From assembly GCA_964517135.1 (NCBI GenBank), contig CAZFBA010000007.1, positions 1-64,000 on the forward strand: 64,000 nucleotides of DNA. The letters run 5' to 3'. Under the pieces are notes generated by a model. The model did no database searches. It was given only the letters and a program-made list of their open reading frames with translations, and had not been told where the DNA came from. Shown in pieces: positions 1 to 9,029 of the stretch. The first letter of the stretch is position 1; the number at the start of each line of letters is the position of its first letter. The position numbers and the translations under genes are program-made. The DNA comes from CAZFBA01 sp964517135 (GTDB lineage: Bacteria; Cyanobacteriota; Vampirovibrionia; JBFMGH01).

Positions 1-2
1 GA

Positions 3-121
3 TATGGGTTGAACGAGCAGGCGTAGCCTGGGAGTGAGACCCCATGCCTTCCTTTAGGGTGGGTGGGATTTGGGGATTGAAAATCGAAACCAGAAAAATC
101 TTTCATTGTGTTTATGCATTA
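3..121 (+). repeat. Dispersed MITE-like repeat, copy 1 (left end outside window)
   Basis: The body, starting ATGGGTTGAACGAGCAGGC and running through CCTTCCTTTAGGGTGGG, is nearly identical to copies at 5254-5435 (same strand) and 33332-33460 (opposite strand). It is followed by a TGAAAATCGAAA subterminal motif at about 78-89 and a TTTATGCATTAG end near 110-121, matching the right end of copy 2. The left inverted repeat would lie before the window. No coding capacity. Confidence 0.8.
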
Positions 122-149
122 GCCTTTATATCAGCTAATTGTGCTTATT

Positions 150-719
150 TTAAAATGATAGAGAAAAATCTTTATCCAGTATAACTTTAACTGGCTCACC
201 TTCAGGTATAACAAAACTTTCGCCGGTTTTTTTTGATCCACTGTATTTATTATCATCAGGCAAAATTCCTTTATTGTTCCTGTTAATTAGCTGGAACGTA
301 ACAAGGTGGCCTTTCTTTTTTTTGTGCTCTTTGAGTTCAAATTCAGGGTGGGCAGATATTTTATATTCTCTGCCAAAGGGAGTTGTTACTCTATCTATGG
401 TTGCAGATATACTATAAGTATTGCCAAGCAGGCTGGCCCGTGAAAATTCTGTTATTATACCCTCAAAAGTCGAATTCTGGGGTAATATAACCTTATTGCC
501 AGATACAAGATTAGTTAATAGTTTAAATTTTATAGTATCACCAGGATAGGCTTTATCTGCGTTAATTTCTTCCACCAGAAGGGTATCGAGGGCTGTACCG
601 GCAGATATGACTGCTTCCTGTGTCACAGGATTATAATTAGTATCTGGTTTTTGTTCCTGTGCTATTACAGAATTTGTTATGATAAACATGAACAATAATA
701 ATGTATACATGTATTTCAT
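150..719 (-). CDS. Exported protein of unknown function
   Basis: I do not recognise a named family. The 189-residue product starts with a clear signal peptide (short basic start, hydrophobic stretch LLLFMFIITNSVI, cleavage probably after the Ala of VIAQ), so it should be secreted to the periplasm. The mature part is beta-rich and has a segment, 'NKVILPQNSTFEGIITE' at about residues 75-91, that loosely resembles the 'IPxGSxxxGxV' strand pattern of VirB10/TrbI-like and related envelope proteins; that likeness is weak. The gene stands alone. Its upstream region carries a TATAAT box overlapping a 14-base palindrome (800-816) shared with pyk and the gene at 62520, so it may belong to a small regulon. 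Confidence 0.75.
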   Translation of the reverse strand: MKYMYTLLLFMFIITNSVIAQEQKPDTNYNPVTQEAVISAGTALDTLLVEEINADKAYPGDTIKFKLLTNLVSGNKVILPQNSTFEGIITEFSRASLLGNTYSISATIDRVTTPFGREYKISAHPEFELKEHKKKKGHLVTFQLINRNNKGILPDDNKYSGSKKTGESFVIPEGEPVKVILDKDFSLSF

Positions 720-799
720 TATTAAAAGATTCCTTTTCTGGTTTATTAATCTTATAGAGCCTGTAAGGAGAGTATATCATAATTAGATTATAAGGTATC

Positions 800-816
800 A
801 ATACATATGTATTATA
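800..816 (-). promoter_or_regulatory. Promoter -10 box overlapping a 14-bp palindrome (putative operator)
   Basis: On the minus strand the sequence reads TATAATACATATGTATT. The -10 hexamer (816-811) runs into the perfect palindrome AATACATATGTATT (800-813). The site is about 80 bases upstream of the exported-protein gene that starts at 719. The same 17 bases, in the same orientation to the gene, occur before pyk (31976-31992) and before the gene at 62520 (62471-62487). Confidence 0.55.
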
Positions 817-848
817 GTTGGCCACACAACATAACATAATTTGATTAG

Positions 849-925
849 ATTGTCACGCTCACTACGTTCGCTCACAATGACAGTTTCCTGGTGTTTTTGC
901 CTGCTGTGCGGGCAAAAACACCAGG
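849..925. repeat. Pair of palindromic intergenic hairpins
   Basis: Bases 849-882 contain a REP-like inverted repeat around TCACGCTCACTACGTTCGC. Bases 887-901 and 911-925 form a perfect 15-base stem (CCTGGTGTTTTTGCC) around a 9-base loop. There is no T-run after the second stem, so a simple intrinsic terminator is unlikely. The rest of the 720-1234 gap shows no gene. Confidence 0.6.
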
Positions 926-1234
926 CCTCTATAATCTGGAATCTATACATTACTTTCAAGGATCAGTATAAGTTATTCAAAGACCCCACCTGCCAATTGA
1001 AATTTTAAGAATTGACACATTTTACATTACACAATACAATATGAAAATCAGCCAACAGGATTTAAGTAACACTATGACCGGTAATTACCTTTAACAGTAT
1101 TCCAGAATACAAAAATGAACTAAACCTCTGGTTTTTCGTTCAGAAAAATTAAGAGTATACAAAGGTGTTAAAAAAATTAATACCTGACTGACTCATTATT
1201 GTAACTTTATGCCTATCATAAAGGAGGAATACAT

Positions 1235-2548
1235 TTGTCTTTTCTGTGTTATAAAACATTACGAACTTCAAAAAACTTCATATTAATAATAATTTTTATA
1301 CTGTTAATACAAAGCCCTATGTATGCAGAAGAAAATGCCCTATCTGATCTTCAAACAGAAAGCCACATTGATGAAACAGTTATTACACTTGATAAAAGAT
1401 GCATTCGCAGTAATGTTAAAAGCTGGCTTAATAGTCGATATTGCACTGGAGACCTGAAGGGATACAGATCAAAACTGGCTTCAAAAGGTCTGACCTTTGA
1501 TTTAAACTATCTTAATGACAATTTTTTGAACCCTTATGGTGGTATCAATAACGATACTGCGTTTAGATATATGGGGGTTATAGAAATGAGAATGGCTGTA
1601 GATACTGAGAAAGCTGGTCTGTGGCCAGGTGGAACTTTTCTGGTAGAAGCTTATAACAAACAGGGGCACAGTTTGACCAGTGTAATAGGAGATATGCAAT
1701 TTTATGATGCTTATGATCTTCCAGCTTCAATGCTTCTCAGCCAGTACTGGTATCAGCAGAGACTATTTAAAAATAAATTGCGTCTAAAAATTGGCAAACA
1801 GAATGCCAGTTATGATTTTGCTGCTGTACCCTCTTCTTTTAACTATATGGGAGCTTCTCATTACCTTTTGCCAACTATACCAATCCCTGCATTTCCTAAC
1901 CCCTCTCTGGGTGTTATGGGAGAATTTAAGCCTCACAGAAGAATATCGCTAAAAGCCGGGGTCTATGATGGTGATTCTAGTGCTAAAAAACTTTGCTGGA
2001 AAACAACTTTTGACGGCCACGGTGGTTCAGTTGTTATTACAGAGGCAATGCTTTCTCATTCCTTAAAAAGCCATCCTGGCAGCTATGTTGCAGGCCTCTG
2101 GCACCATAATGGAGACCTGCCAGAAATCACTTACAATGCAACTAACCGGCTTTTTTCCGGCAGTATGGGTTTTTATGGTACTTTTGAACAAAAACTTTTC
2201 AATGAAAATAAAAACGACCATCAGGGGCTGCTTTTAAACGCTCAGTATGGCTGGACACAGGGAGACAGAAGAAGAATATCAAGTTATTATGGCGCTGGCC
2301 TCCAGTATACAGGGCTTGTGCCTCATAGAGATAATGATATTGCTGGTATAGGGCTTGCAATAGCCAGGCTTAATAAACGATTGAAGCAAATTGAAGGCAG
2401 TACCGGTGAAACATCACTTGAATTATTTTATCAATTCAGGTTAACAGACTGGTTGATGATTCAACCGGGTATGCAGTTTATATTTAATCCTTCTGGTAGA
2501 TTTCGTAACACAATGGTCATGGGCATCAGGACTATTATAAGGCTATGA
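1235..2548 (+). CDS. OprB-family carbohydrate-type porin, paralogue 1
   Basis: This 437-residue protein is an outer-membrane porin of the OprB family, a beta-barrel that admits sugars and other small solutes. It has a signal peptide (hydrophobic FILIIIFILLI, cleavage after MYA). The family pattern follows: a 'GDLKGYRSKLASKGLTF' start of the barrel, 'DTEKAGLWPGGTF' in the middle and 'LKIGKQNASYDF' near residue 185, ending in a C-terminal Leu after a strand, as outer-membrane proteins do. No SLH domain is present, unlike photosynthetic cyanobacterial homologues. The start is TTG with an AAAGGAGG ribosome site (about 1221-1228) at good spacing; no better ATG exists. It is clearly related to the porin at 17602-18933. 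The substrate is unknown. It ends six bases from the convergent protease gene. Confidence 0.88.
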   Translation: MSFLCYKTLRTSKNFILIIIFILLIQSPMYAEENALSDLQTESHIDETVITLDKRCIRSNVKSWLNSRYCTGDLKGYRSKLASKGLTFDLNYLNDNFLNPYGGINNDTAFRYMGVIEMRMAVDTEKAGLWPGGTFLVEAYNKQGHSLTSVIGDMQFYDAYDLPASMLLSQYWYQQRLFKNKLRLKIGKQNASYDFAAVPSSFNYMGASHYLLPTIPIPAFPNPSLGVMGEFKPHRRISLKAGVYDGDSSAKKLCWKTTFDGHGGSVVITEAMLSHSLKSHPGSYVAGLWHHNGDLPEITYNATNRLFSGSMGFYGTFEQKLFNENKNDHQGLLLNAQYGWTQGDRRRISSYYGAGLQYTGLVPHRDNDIAGIGLAIARLNKRLKQIEGSTGETSLELFYQFRLTDWLMIQPGMQFIFNPSGRFRNTMVMGIRTIIRL

Positions 2549-2554
2549 ATATTT

Positions 2555-4021
2555 TTAAAGGTCAAAATTAAGTTTTTTTGCTAATGATTGAACTTCTGCA
2601 TCTGTGCGTGCTTTGGGGTTTAATGATAGATATTTTTCCAGAGCCATTATGGATTCTGCTTTCTGGTTAAGCTGTTCTGAAATGATAGCTATTTGAAGAT
2701 AAGGTTTAGACTTATTAGAATTAAGGTTTTTAGCTTCATTATAGGCTCTTAAAGCATCATAAAGCTTGCCTTCATTTTGAAACATAGAACCAAGGTTTGA
2801 ATAGGCGACGTCATTTTTGGGGTTTAGGCGTATTGCTTTTTTGTATTCCCTTATAGCTCCATCATAATCACCCATATTGCCATATAAATTGCCAAGGTTG
2901 ACGTGGTTAATGTCGCTTTTGGGGTTATTTTTCATTGCTTCTTGAATTTCTTGAATTTCTCTTTGAATGCGTTCTTCTTTAGAGCCAAGAATACTTGATT
3001 GATCTGTTTTTTTTGAAGATGAGGCAATCTCAGTACCTGAAACAGCTCTGAAGTTTGAAACGTCAGGTGTTAAATCATATAAAAGCAATAATGTATTGAT
3101 ATCTCTTTTGGTAAGTTCGCCATCAGTTTGTGTTGATGGGTACATAATATCACCGGGTTTTTCGCTGTGTCCCATTATACCGAGTGCGTGGCCAAATTCG
3201 TGAGTAGAGACTTTTCTAACGTCTTCTGGTTTGTGAGGTTTTCCGTTAGGGTCAGTTGTTGTCAAGGTTACTGACATTGAATAGAGCTCATTATCACTAT
3301 AATCAGGAGTTGTAACCCCTGCTGTATAAGGGGTTCCTGCTTCAGAACCGGTCAATTTAACGTCAAGGATTTTTTTCCAGAATACTTTGACATCTGCCAT
3401 TTCGGGTGAATCAACATATTGCACAGAAACTTTGCCTTTACTGGCTTTTACCCATTTGTCTATACCTTCTCTGGCAGCTGAAACAAATGATGGTAAGAAG
3501 GCTTCTACTCTTCTTGGTGATGTTTCAACGTAGACTTTAATGGGCATTCCTGCTTGCTGCCATCTGATTACATTACCTTTTTCGGTTACTTTATCTATAT
3601 AGTTATCTCCAACATTAGCCATAGAAGTCGTTTCAGTGACCCCAACAGAGAGATTTGAGTCAAGCGGGCGCCATTTAGGGTGTAAAGAATTCTGGATATA
3701 GTCTTTGATTTGCACCAGTGCAATCTGTGAATATTTAGCTTCCTGAGAGTATGGAGCTAGTTGTATAATACGTTGATATTCTGATTGTGCAGGTTCCAGC
3801 TGTTTTGTTTTTACCAGAGATTGTGCCAGATAATATCTTACGGTAGGGTTATTTGGGTTATTGCTTAAAGAGCGTCTGAAATATTGTATGGCAAGTATAT
3901 GGTTTGATCTTTTGAATGCCTCTTTGCCACGTTCAAAGTCATCAGAGGTTGCAAATAGAGAAACCTGTGTATTGAAAATTAATAAAAGAGCTGCTATAAG
4001 TACCATTCCGGCTTTTTTCAT
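2555..4021 (-). CDS. Exported TPR-containing metzincin (M10/matrixin-like) zinc protease
   Basis: The 488-residue product begins with a signal peptide (to about residue 24). TPR-like helices follow (about 30-110). A zinc peptidase domain (about 160-320) carries the full metzincin signature HEFGHALGIMGH: zinc ligands H274, H278 and H285, catalytic E275, and a Met-turn in DIMYP (M293). Further TPR repeats lie at about 365-475. It therefore looks like an active periplasmic or surface protease flanked by protein-interaction repeats on both sides. TPR-metzincin fusions occur in cyanobacteria and relatives; the target is unknown. It is monocistronic and ends six bases from the convergent porin gene. 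The start is an ATG preceded by GGACCG at short spacing. Confidence 0.88.
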   Translation of the reverse strand: MKKAGMVLIAALLLIFNTQVSLFATSDDFERGKEAFKRSNHILAIQYFRRSLSNNPNNPTVRYYLAQSLVKTKQLEPAQSEYQRIIQLAPYSQEAKYSQIALVQIKDYIQNSLHPKWRPLDSNLSVGVTETTSMANVGDNYIDKVTEKGNVIRWQQAGMPIKVYVETSPRRVEAFLPSFVSAAREGIDKWVKASKGKVSVQYVDSPEMADVKVFWKKILDVKLTGSEAGTPYTAGVTTPDYSDNELYSMSVTLTTTDPNGKPHKPEDVRKVSTHEFGHALGIMGHSEKPGDIMYPSTQTDGELTKRDINTLLLLYDLTPDVSNFRAVSGTEIASSSKKTDQSSILGSKEERIQREIQEIQEAMKNNPKSDINHVNLGNLYGNMGDYDGAIREYKKAIRLNPKNDVAYSNLGSMFQNEGKLYDALRAYNEAKNLNSNKSKPYLQIAIISEQLNQKAESIMALEKYLSLNPKARTDAEVQSLAKKLNFDL

Positions 4022-4135
4022 ATCTTTTAAACGGTCCTCATTTTGTATGGCTGATTATAAACATCTTTTTAGTATTTTATATTTGATATCGAAACAATAA
4101 AAAAAATCTTTAGGTTTAAAGGTCTGCATTTTATA

Positions 4136-5167
4136 TTAGCATCTTACATTCAGGTTTTTTCCACATCGTTTACATGTACCATCAGGGTTAATATTCATTT
4201 TAACAGAGAAATTTCTTTCTATTGCTGTTGTCTGGCAGTCAGGACAAATGGTATCGCTTTTGCCAGGGCAGTTTCCTTTATATATAAAATAGAGGCCAGC
4301 TTCTTTGCCAATGTTATAAGCTTTTTCAATGGTTTCCATTGGTGTAGGTGGAATAGAATTTAATTTATTATTAGGGAAAAACCTTGAAATATGCCATGGG
4401 GTATCCGGTCCAATGTTTTTTACGGTAAATTCGGCAATAGCTTTCAGTGTTTCATTATCGTCATTGTATTCAGGTACAATGTTTGTTACTACCTCAACAT
4501 GCATTCCGAGTTCTCTGGCGAGGGCAGCATTCTTATAGATTATCTGCCAGTTTTTGATAGAGCAGAGTTCGTGATATAATTTATCGCTGAAGCCTTTAAA
4601 GTCAACTCTATAAGCATCAAGATAAGGAGCTATTTCTCTGAGTGGTTTTTCATTAAGAAACCCATTTGTTACATAAGCAGTATACAGGCCTGCTTCTCTG
4701 GCCAGCCTGGCTGAATCCAGAGTATATTCATACCATATAGCTGGTTCATTGTAGGTCCAGCAGATGCCCCGGGCATGGTGATTGAGAGTCAGTTGAACAG
4801 CTTCTTCAGGGGTTATATAATAGCTTCCCCTTGATATTTTTCTTGCTGGTTGTGAAATTTGCCAGTTCTGGCAGTGAATACAGCAGAAATTACAACCCCA
4901 TCCACCAAGTGAAAATACATTAGTGGCCGGGTAAAAATGATAAAGAGGTTTTTTTTCCACAGGGTCAACAGCTACAGATGATGCTACCGAATAGGTTGGC
5001 AATTTTAATGTTCCTGCTTCATTTTTTCTTGATTTACATCGGCTAAGGCTTCCTTCGGGTATAATACATTCATTGCCACAAATCTTACACTTGATTATAT
5101 TAGAATCAAGCACTTCATAATGCATTGCTTTTCTTGATATTTCTTCCTTTTTCTTGATATCTGACAT
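4136..5167 (-). CDS. amrS: AmrS-like radical SAM enzyme (AmmeMemoRadiSam type, PflA-related)
   Basis: A radical SAM protein with the [4Fe-4S]-binding motif CNFCCIHC (Cx3Cx2C) inside 'GGWGCNFCCIHCQNWQIS'. That wording and the following 'ARGICWTYNEPAIWYEYTLD' are typical of the AmmeMemoRadiSam system radical SAM protein (COG1180). Extra cysteine pairs at the N terminus (CKICGNEC) and C terminus (CPDC and CKRCG) look like zinc-ribbon elements. The usual partners (AMMECR1 and Memo proteins) are not in the window, and the substrate of the family is not firmly known. An upstream ATG at 5239 would add 24 residues but has no ribosome site; the ATG at 5167 follows GAAAGGGGA and is preferred. Confidence 0.85.
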   Translation of the reverse strand: MSDIKKKEEISRKAMHYEVLDSNIIKCKICGNECIIPEGSLSRCKSRKNEAGTLKLPTYSVASSVAVDPVEKKPLYHFYPATNVFSLGGWGCNFCCIHCQNWQISQPARKISRGSYYITPEEAVQLTLNHHARGICWTYNEPAIWYEYTLDSARLAREAGLYTAYVTNGFLNEKPLREIAPYLDAYRVDFKGFSDKLYHELCSIKNWQIIYKNAALARELGMHVEVVTNIVPEYNDDNETLKAIAEFTVKNIGPDTPWHISRFFPNNKLNSIPPTPMETIEKAYNIGKEAGLYFIYKGNCPGKSDTICPDCQTTAIERNFSVKMNINPDGTCKRCGKNLNVRC

Positions 5168-5253
5168 GAAATCCCCTTTCTCAGAAGGATTTAAATATCC
5201 AAATTTCGCCAATAACCTGCTAGCAAGAAGTTTAAGCATTTTAAATTACTTTT

Positions 5254-5435
5254 AAAGACTAATGCATAACTATAACAATCAATTTTATGGTTTCGATTTT
5301 CAAAAATTTTAAAAAGTAAAAATATGGGTTGAACGAGCAGGCGCAGACTGGGAGTGAGACCCCATGCCTTCCTTTAGGGTGGGCGGGATCTGGGTTTTGA
5401 AAATCGAAAAATTTTTAAGTTATGCACTGATCTTT
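5254..5435 (+). repeat. MITE-like repeat, copy 2 (complete, with terminal inverted repeats)
   Basis: This is the most complete copy. The outer inverted repeats are AAAGACTAATGCATAAC (5254-5270) and GTTATGCACTGATCTTT (5419-5435), matching at 14 of 17 positions. Inside them TTTCGATTTTCAAA (5291-5304) and TTTGAAAATCGAAA (5396-5409) are a perfect 14-base inverted repeat. The core (5323-5393) matches copies at 3-75 and 33379-33448. It is about 182 bases long and encodes nothing, which fits a non-autonomous element. It fills most of the gap between the radical SAM gene and the histidine kinase gene. Confidence 0.8.
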
Positions 5436-5543
5436 TTTATAAAGCAGTCTATAAAATTATGCCACAATTTTAAAAATTTTTCATTCTGAAATATTCATAA
5501 ATTCATTGTATCAGCACAGCGCAATAATATTAGTTTGCTAAAT

Positions 5544-7064
5544 TTAGTTAAGAGTAGTCTTTAAAGGAAGCAGAACGCTAAATTTAGCCCCTTCACCGGG
5601 TTTGCTTTCTACTAAGATTTGTCCATCGTGAAGTTCAATGATTTTCTTTGTTATTGCTAACCCTAAACCTGTGCTTTTAGTCTTTCTTTCTTTAGATGTT
5701 TTTGAAAAGACAAAAGGTTTGAAGATATTTTTGATTTCTTCTTCTGGAATACCCGGGCCCTGGTCTACTACAGATATTTCAAGATAATCGTTTAGCTTGC
5801 AGGCATTGATTTTAATAGCTGTATTTGGTTCAGAATAGTTGATAGCGTTGACGACCAGATTTTCCAGTACCTGATTAAATCTAAATTTATCAACTTCAAT
5901 TTCCGGTAAATCTTCTTCTATATTAAAGTCAAGCTTTATTTTATCTTCTCTTGTTAATGATAATGGCAGGGTATCAAGGTTAAGCATTTCTTTAACCTTG
6001 ATTTTTTGCTTGATTATATGTATTTTGCCGGCATTTATTGCTGCCAGATCCAGTAAGTCATTAACCATTAAAAGTAATCTCTTTGAGCAGCTTTTGATGT
6101 GCCAGAGCATATCAATCTGTTCTTCGCTAAAACACTCAGTTTGAGCTATCAATAACGAAGAACTAATGTTGAAAATAGAGTTTAGTGGGTTTCTGAGGTC
6201 GTGAGAAACCATTCCGAGGAACTCATTTTTAACATTAATAAGTTGTTCTAGTTTTTCTGACTTGTCTGCAAGAATTCTATTTTTATCTTTAATTTCTTCT
6301 TCATACTTTTTGCGTTCTGAGGTATCTCTAAAGAAGCCCACTATGCATTTTTTACCGTTATAAGTAATGTTGCTATCTACTATATCTGCATAAAACAGAG
6401 TTCCATCTTTTTTAATGCAGGGCATATCGATTGATCGATCAATAATACCTTTAACTTTTTTTTCAAATTCGGCTTTTACTCTTTCAATAGCTTTTTCAGG
6501 GTGAATTTCTAATATATTTTTATGCAGAAATTCTTCTTCTGAGTAGCCAAAAAGTTTGCACATAGACGAATTAACACTGAGGAACTGTTTTGTTTCAATA
6601 TCAGCAATAGCGAGTCCGTCTACTATGCCGTCATAGATAATTTGAAGCTGGTCTTTATATTGTCTTATCTTTTCTTCAGCTATTTTTCTTTCTGTAATAT
6701 CTCTAATAATGCCGATAGCATGCCAGTTTTCATCTATTTCAACTGAAGAAACAGAGAGTTCAATAATAATTTCTTTTTTATCCTTCGTCAGGGCAGTAAA
6801 TTCAAGGGTTTTGCCAATAGCATTGCCTTTGCCTGTTCTTTTAAAATGTTCAAAACCTGTATTATATGCTTCTTTATAAATGTCAGGGGCAAGCAGTGAG
6901 TGTAAATTTTGTCTGTAGACTTCTGAAGCAGTATATCCAAACATTTTTTCTGCAGCGATGTTCCAGAATTTGACCAAGCCATGAGTATCAATAATGACTA
7001 TCGCATCTTTGGCGGTATCAGCAAGGGTTCTAAATAGGTCTTGAGAGTGTGACATAGGTTTCAA
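5544..7064 (-). CDS. Cytoplasmic PAS-PAS sensor histidine kinase
   Basis: A two-component sensor kinase of 506 residues: PAS domain 1 (about 10-128), PAS domain 2 (about 135-252), a short coiled coil, a HisKA domain with the H-box GMVSHDLRNPLN (phospho-acceptor H288), then a HATPase_c domain with N-, G1- and G2-box patterns (NAINYS, DQGPGIP, STGLGLAI). No transmembrane segment or signal peptide is seen, so it senses an internal cue or a PAS-bound ligand. No receiver domain is attached and no response regulator lies next to it, making it an orphan kinase here. The gene is single, with 404 bases of non-coding DNA upstream. Confidence 0.9.
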   Translation of the reverse strand: MKPMSHSQDLFRTLADTAKDAIVIIDTHGLVKFWNIAAEKMFGYTASEVYRQNLHSLLAPDIYKEAYNTGFEHFKRTGKGNAIGKTLEFTALTKDKKEIIIELSVSSVEIDENWHAIGIIRDITERKIAEEKIRQYKDQLQIIYDGIVDGLAIADIETKQFLSVNSSMCKLFGYSEEEFLHKNILEIHPEKAIERVKAEFEKKVKGIIDRSIDMPCIKKDGTLFYADIVDSNITYNGKKCIVGFFRDTSERKKYEEEIKDKNRILADKSEKLEQLINVKNEFLGMVSHDLRNPLNSIFNISSSLLIAQTECFSEEQIDMLWHIKSCSKRLLLMVNDLLDLAAINAGKIHIIKQKIKVKEMLNLDTLPLSLTREDKIKLDFNIEEDLPEIEVDKFRFNQVLENLVVNAINYSEPNTAIKINACKLNDYLEISVVDQGPGIPEEEIKNIFKPFVFSKTSKERKTKSTGLGLAITKKIIELHDGQILVESKPGEGAKFSVLLPLKTTLN

Positions 7065-7468
7065 ATAATTGTTCCTGTCTTTAAGTAGCTAAAAAGAATA
7101 GTTACTATTACTGTTAACATGTTTTATATTTAAAAGACTTAATGCATAAAAATAATGATAGACGTTGTGTTTTCCTGGTTATGTATGTATCTTTTTTAAT
7201 AATATACCATATATAGAAACTAATTTTATAGACCTTTAGGAATCAATAATTTAATATATACAGTGCAAAAATTTTTTTTAATGCTTAGGATAACTATTAT
7301 CAGAGTATTATCAAAAAAAAGTGATAGAATTTCTTGATTTAACAGTCATAAAGAATATATTTCCAGCAAAAAAACCTGATAGCAATAAGAAAAGAAAATT
7401 TTTGATTGTTATTTTTTTTTAAATCTGTGGCATAATTTTTTAGATTTTTAAAAATAACGATTTATTTT
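7065..7468. other. Non-coding gap between divergent genes
   Basis: AT-rich stretch separating the histidine kinase (minus) and the flippase-like gene (plus). No convincing gene or RNA is seen. Bases near 7130-7150 (AAAGACTTAATGCATAA) resemble a solo end of the MITE-like repeat. It presumably holds both promoters, but I cannot fix the boxes. Confidence 0.4.
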
Positions 7469-7480
7469 GTGGCAGGGAAA

Positions 7481-8941
7481 ATGATCTATACGCTTCATAT
7501 AGTCAACATTTTGAACATTATTTTGGCCTTTGTATTTCAGGTTATTTTTGTAAAGAAGCTTGGTGCGACCTTCAAAACAGATGCTTATTATTTATCTATG
7601 ACCATTTTACAGTTTGTAAACTTTACTGTGGTTGGTTTTATCACAGATTTATACATAAGAATATACAATGATATTAAAGTTAAAGATGAAGAACAGGCAA
7701 AAACATTTTCAAATGCAGTTTTTACGCTTGTTTTGATTCTGGGTCTGGTTTTATCATTAACAGTATTTACTCTTGCACCTCTAATTGTTAAGGTTTTTGC
7801 TGCAGGTTTTTCTGCTGATCAGGTTGCTTTTACTACATCATTTTTACGTATTCTTTCATTATCAATACTTTTCACATTTTTAATTACGGTTATTAACTCA
7901 ACACTGAATGCCAGCTTTTATATTTTAATAACATACCTTACAAATTTGATAACACCGCTGTTTAATATTCTTGCAATACTTTTTCTGGTTGATAAATTTG
8001 GTATAATTTCGCTTATATATGCTTTTGTTGCGGCTTCTGCCATTACGTTTATTGTGTTGATCATTTATCTTATAAATAAATCAGGTGTATCAGTTGTCAA
8101 TCCATTTGTAAATAAAGATGTAAGAAGGCTTCTAAAACAAAATATACCACTCAGAATAGGCATTCTTGTATATTTAATCCGGAGTCCTGCAACTACTAAT
8201 ATCATTTCATACTTCCCGCCTGGCTATATTACTCTTTACAACTATGCAGAGAGAATTATCCTTGTTTTACATGATATTTCAAACTCAATCATATTACAGA
8301 TTTTATATGTTAAATCCTGTAAACTGCTTTCTAAGGGTGATATACCGGGTCTTAAATCATTAATGACTGCTACTGTCAGGGTTAATAATCTGTTTTTTAT
8401 ACTTTTAACTCTTCCTGTAATAGTATTTTTTGTAGATGTTTTTCGGTTTTTATTCTCTGATAAGCTTTCTGTCGACCAGATTAAAGTTGTATTTTTCCTG
8501 TTTGTAGCATTATTACCTTTCTATCTTTTGATGACTATTGAGTTACCGTTTACATATATAACTATGGCAATGAAAAAGGGTGTAATGCTGCTTAAAACGG
8601 CCATTGTTTTTACTCTTATTTACATAGTGTTAATACTTTCAGGCATTAAATATCTTGGTATTTATGCCATACCGGCAGGTTTGCTTGTTGCACAGATATT
8701 TAATTCGGCTATGTATATTAAATTTGTTAATGATCAGCTAAAAATTCTTGATAAGCAAATAATAACAACTATTTTTGTATTTATCTTACTTTTATCCGGA
8801 TTAATCTTAACAAATGCTTATTTAAAATTACTTTTTGATTGGGCAATTTATTTAAATATTATCTGGGCTGCATTAATTTTAATGATGGTATTAAAATATC
8901 GTATCTTCGGGTTTGCTCATATCAAAGAACAAATTCAATAA
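7481..8941 (+). CDS. MurJ/MviN-like polytopic membrane flippase
   Basis: A 486-residue integral membrane protein with about 14 hydrophobic segments and a MATE/MOP fold pattern like MurJ/MviN (lipid II flippase) and Wzx-type polysaccharide exporters. The opening 'VFQVIFVKKLGATFKTDAYYLS' resembles the MurJ N terminus ('...xxGAgxxtDAFxxA'), as does 'YNYAERIILVLHDIS' in the middle ('lxyAxRlxxlPxxxxg'). It may be the housekeeping MurJ or a specialised exporter of a lipid-linked sugar; the weaker conservation and solitary position leave this open. A GTG at 7469 would add four residues, but the ATG at 7481 follows CAGGGAAA and is preferred. Confidence 0.75.
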   Translation: MIYTLHIVNILNIILAFVFQVIFVKKLGATFKTDAYYLSMTILQFVNFTVVGFITDLYIRIYNDIKVKDEEQAKTFSNAVFTLVLILGLVLSLTVFTLAPLIVKVFAAGFSADQVAFTTSFLRILSLSILFTFLITVINSTLNASFYILITYLTNLITPLFNILAILFLVDKFGIISLIYAFVAASAITFIVLIIYLINKSGVSVVNPFVNKDVRRLLKQNIPLRIGILVYLIRSPATTNIISYFPPGYITLYNYAERIILVLHDISNSIILQILYVKSCKLLSKGDIPGLKSLMTATVRVNNLFFILLTLPVIVFFVDVFRFLFSDKLSVDQIKVVFFLFVALLPFYLLMTIELPFTYITMAMKKGVMLLKTAIVFTLIYIVLILSGIKYLGIYAIPAGLLVAQIFNSAMYIKFVNDQLKILDKQIITTIFVFILLLSGLILTNAYLKLLFDWAIYLNIIWAALILMMVLKYRIFGFAHIKEQIQ

Positions 8942-9029
8942 TAATACTTATGTATTTTAATTTATAAATTATTAATCTATCTATTGTATATGCATTTTTT
9001 AACTGTTGTGATATAGTAAAAAAGATCCT

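Noticed and set aside
637..837. 66-codon minus-strand frame overlapping the exported protein gene start
   Set aside because: No ribosome site or recognisable protein; it overlaps the promoter and the signal-peptide codons of the real gene.
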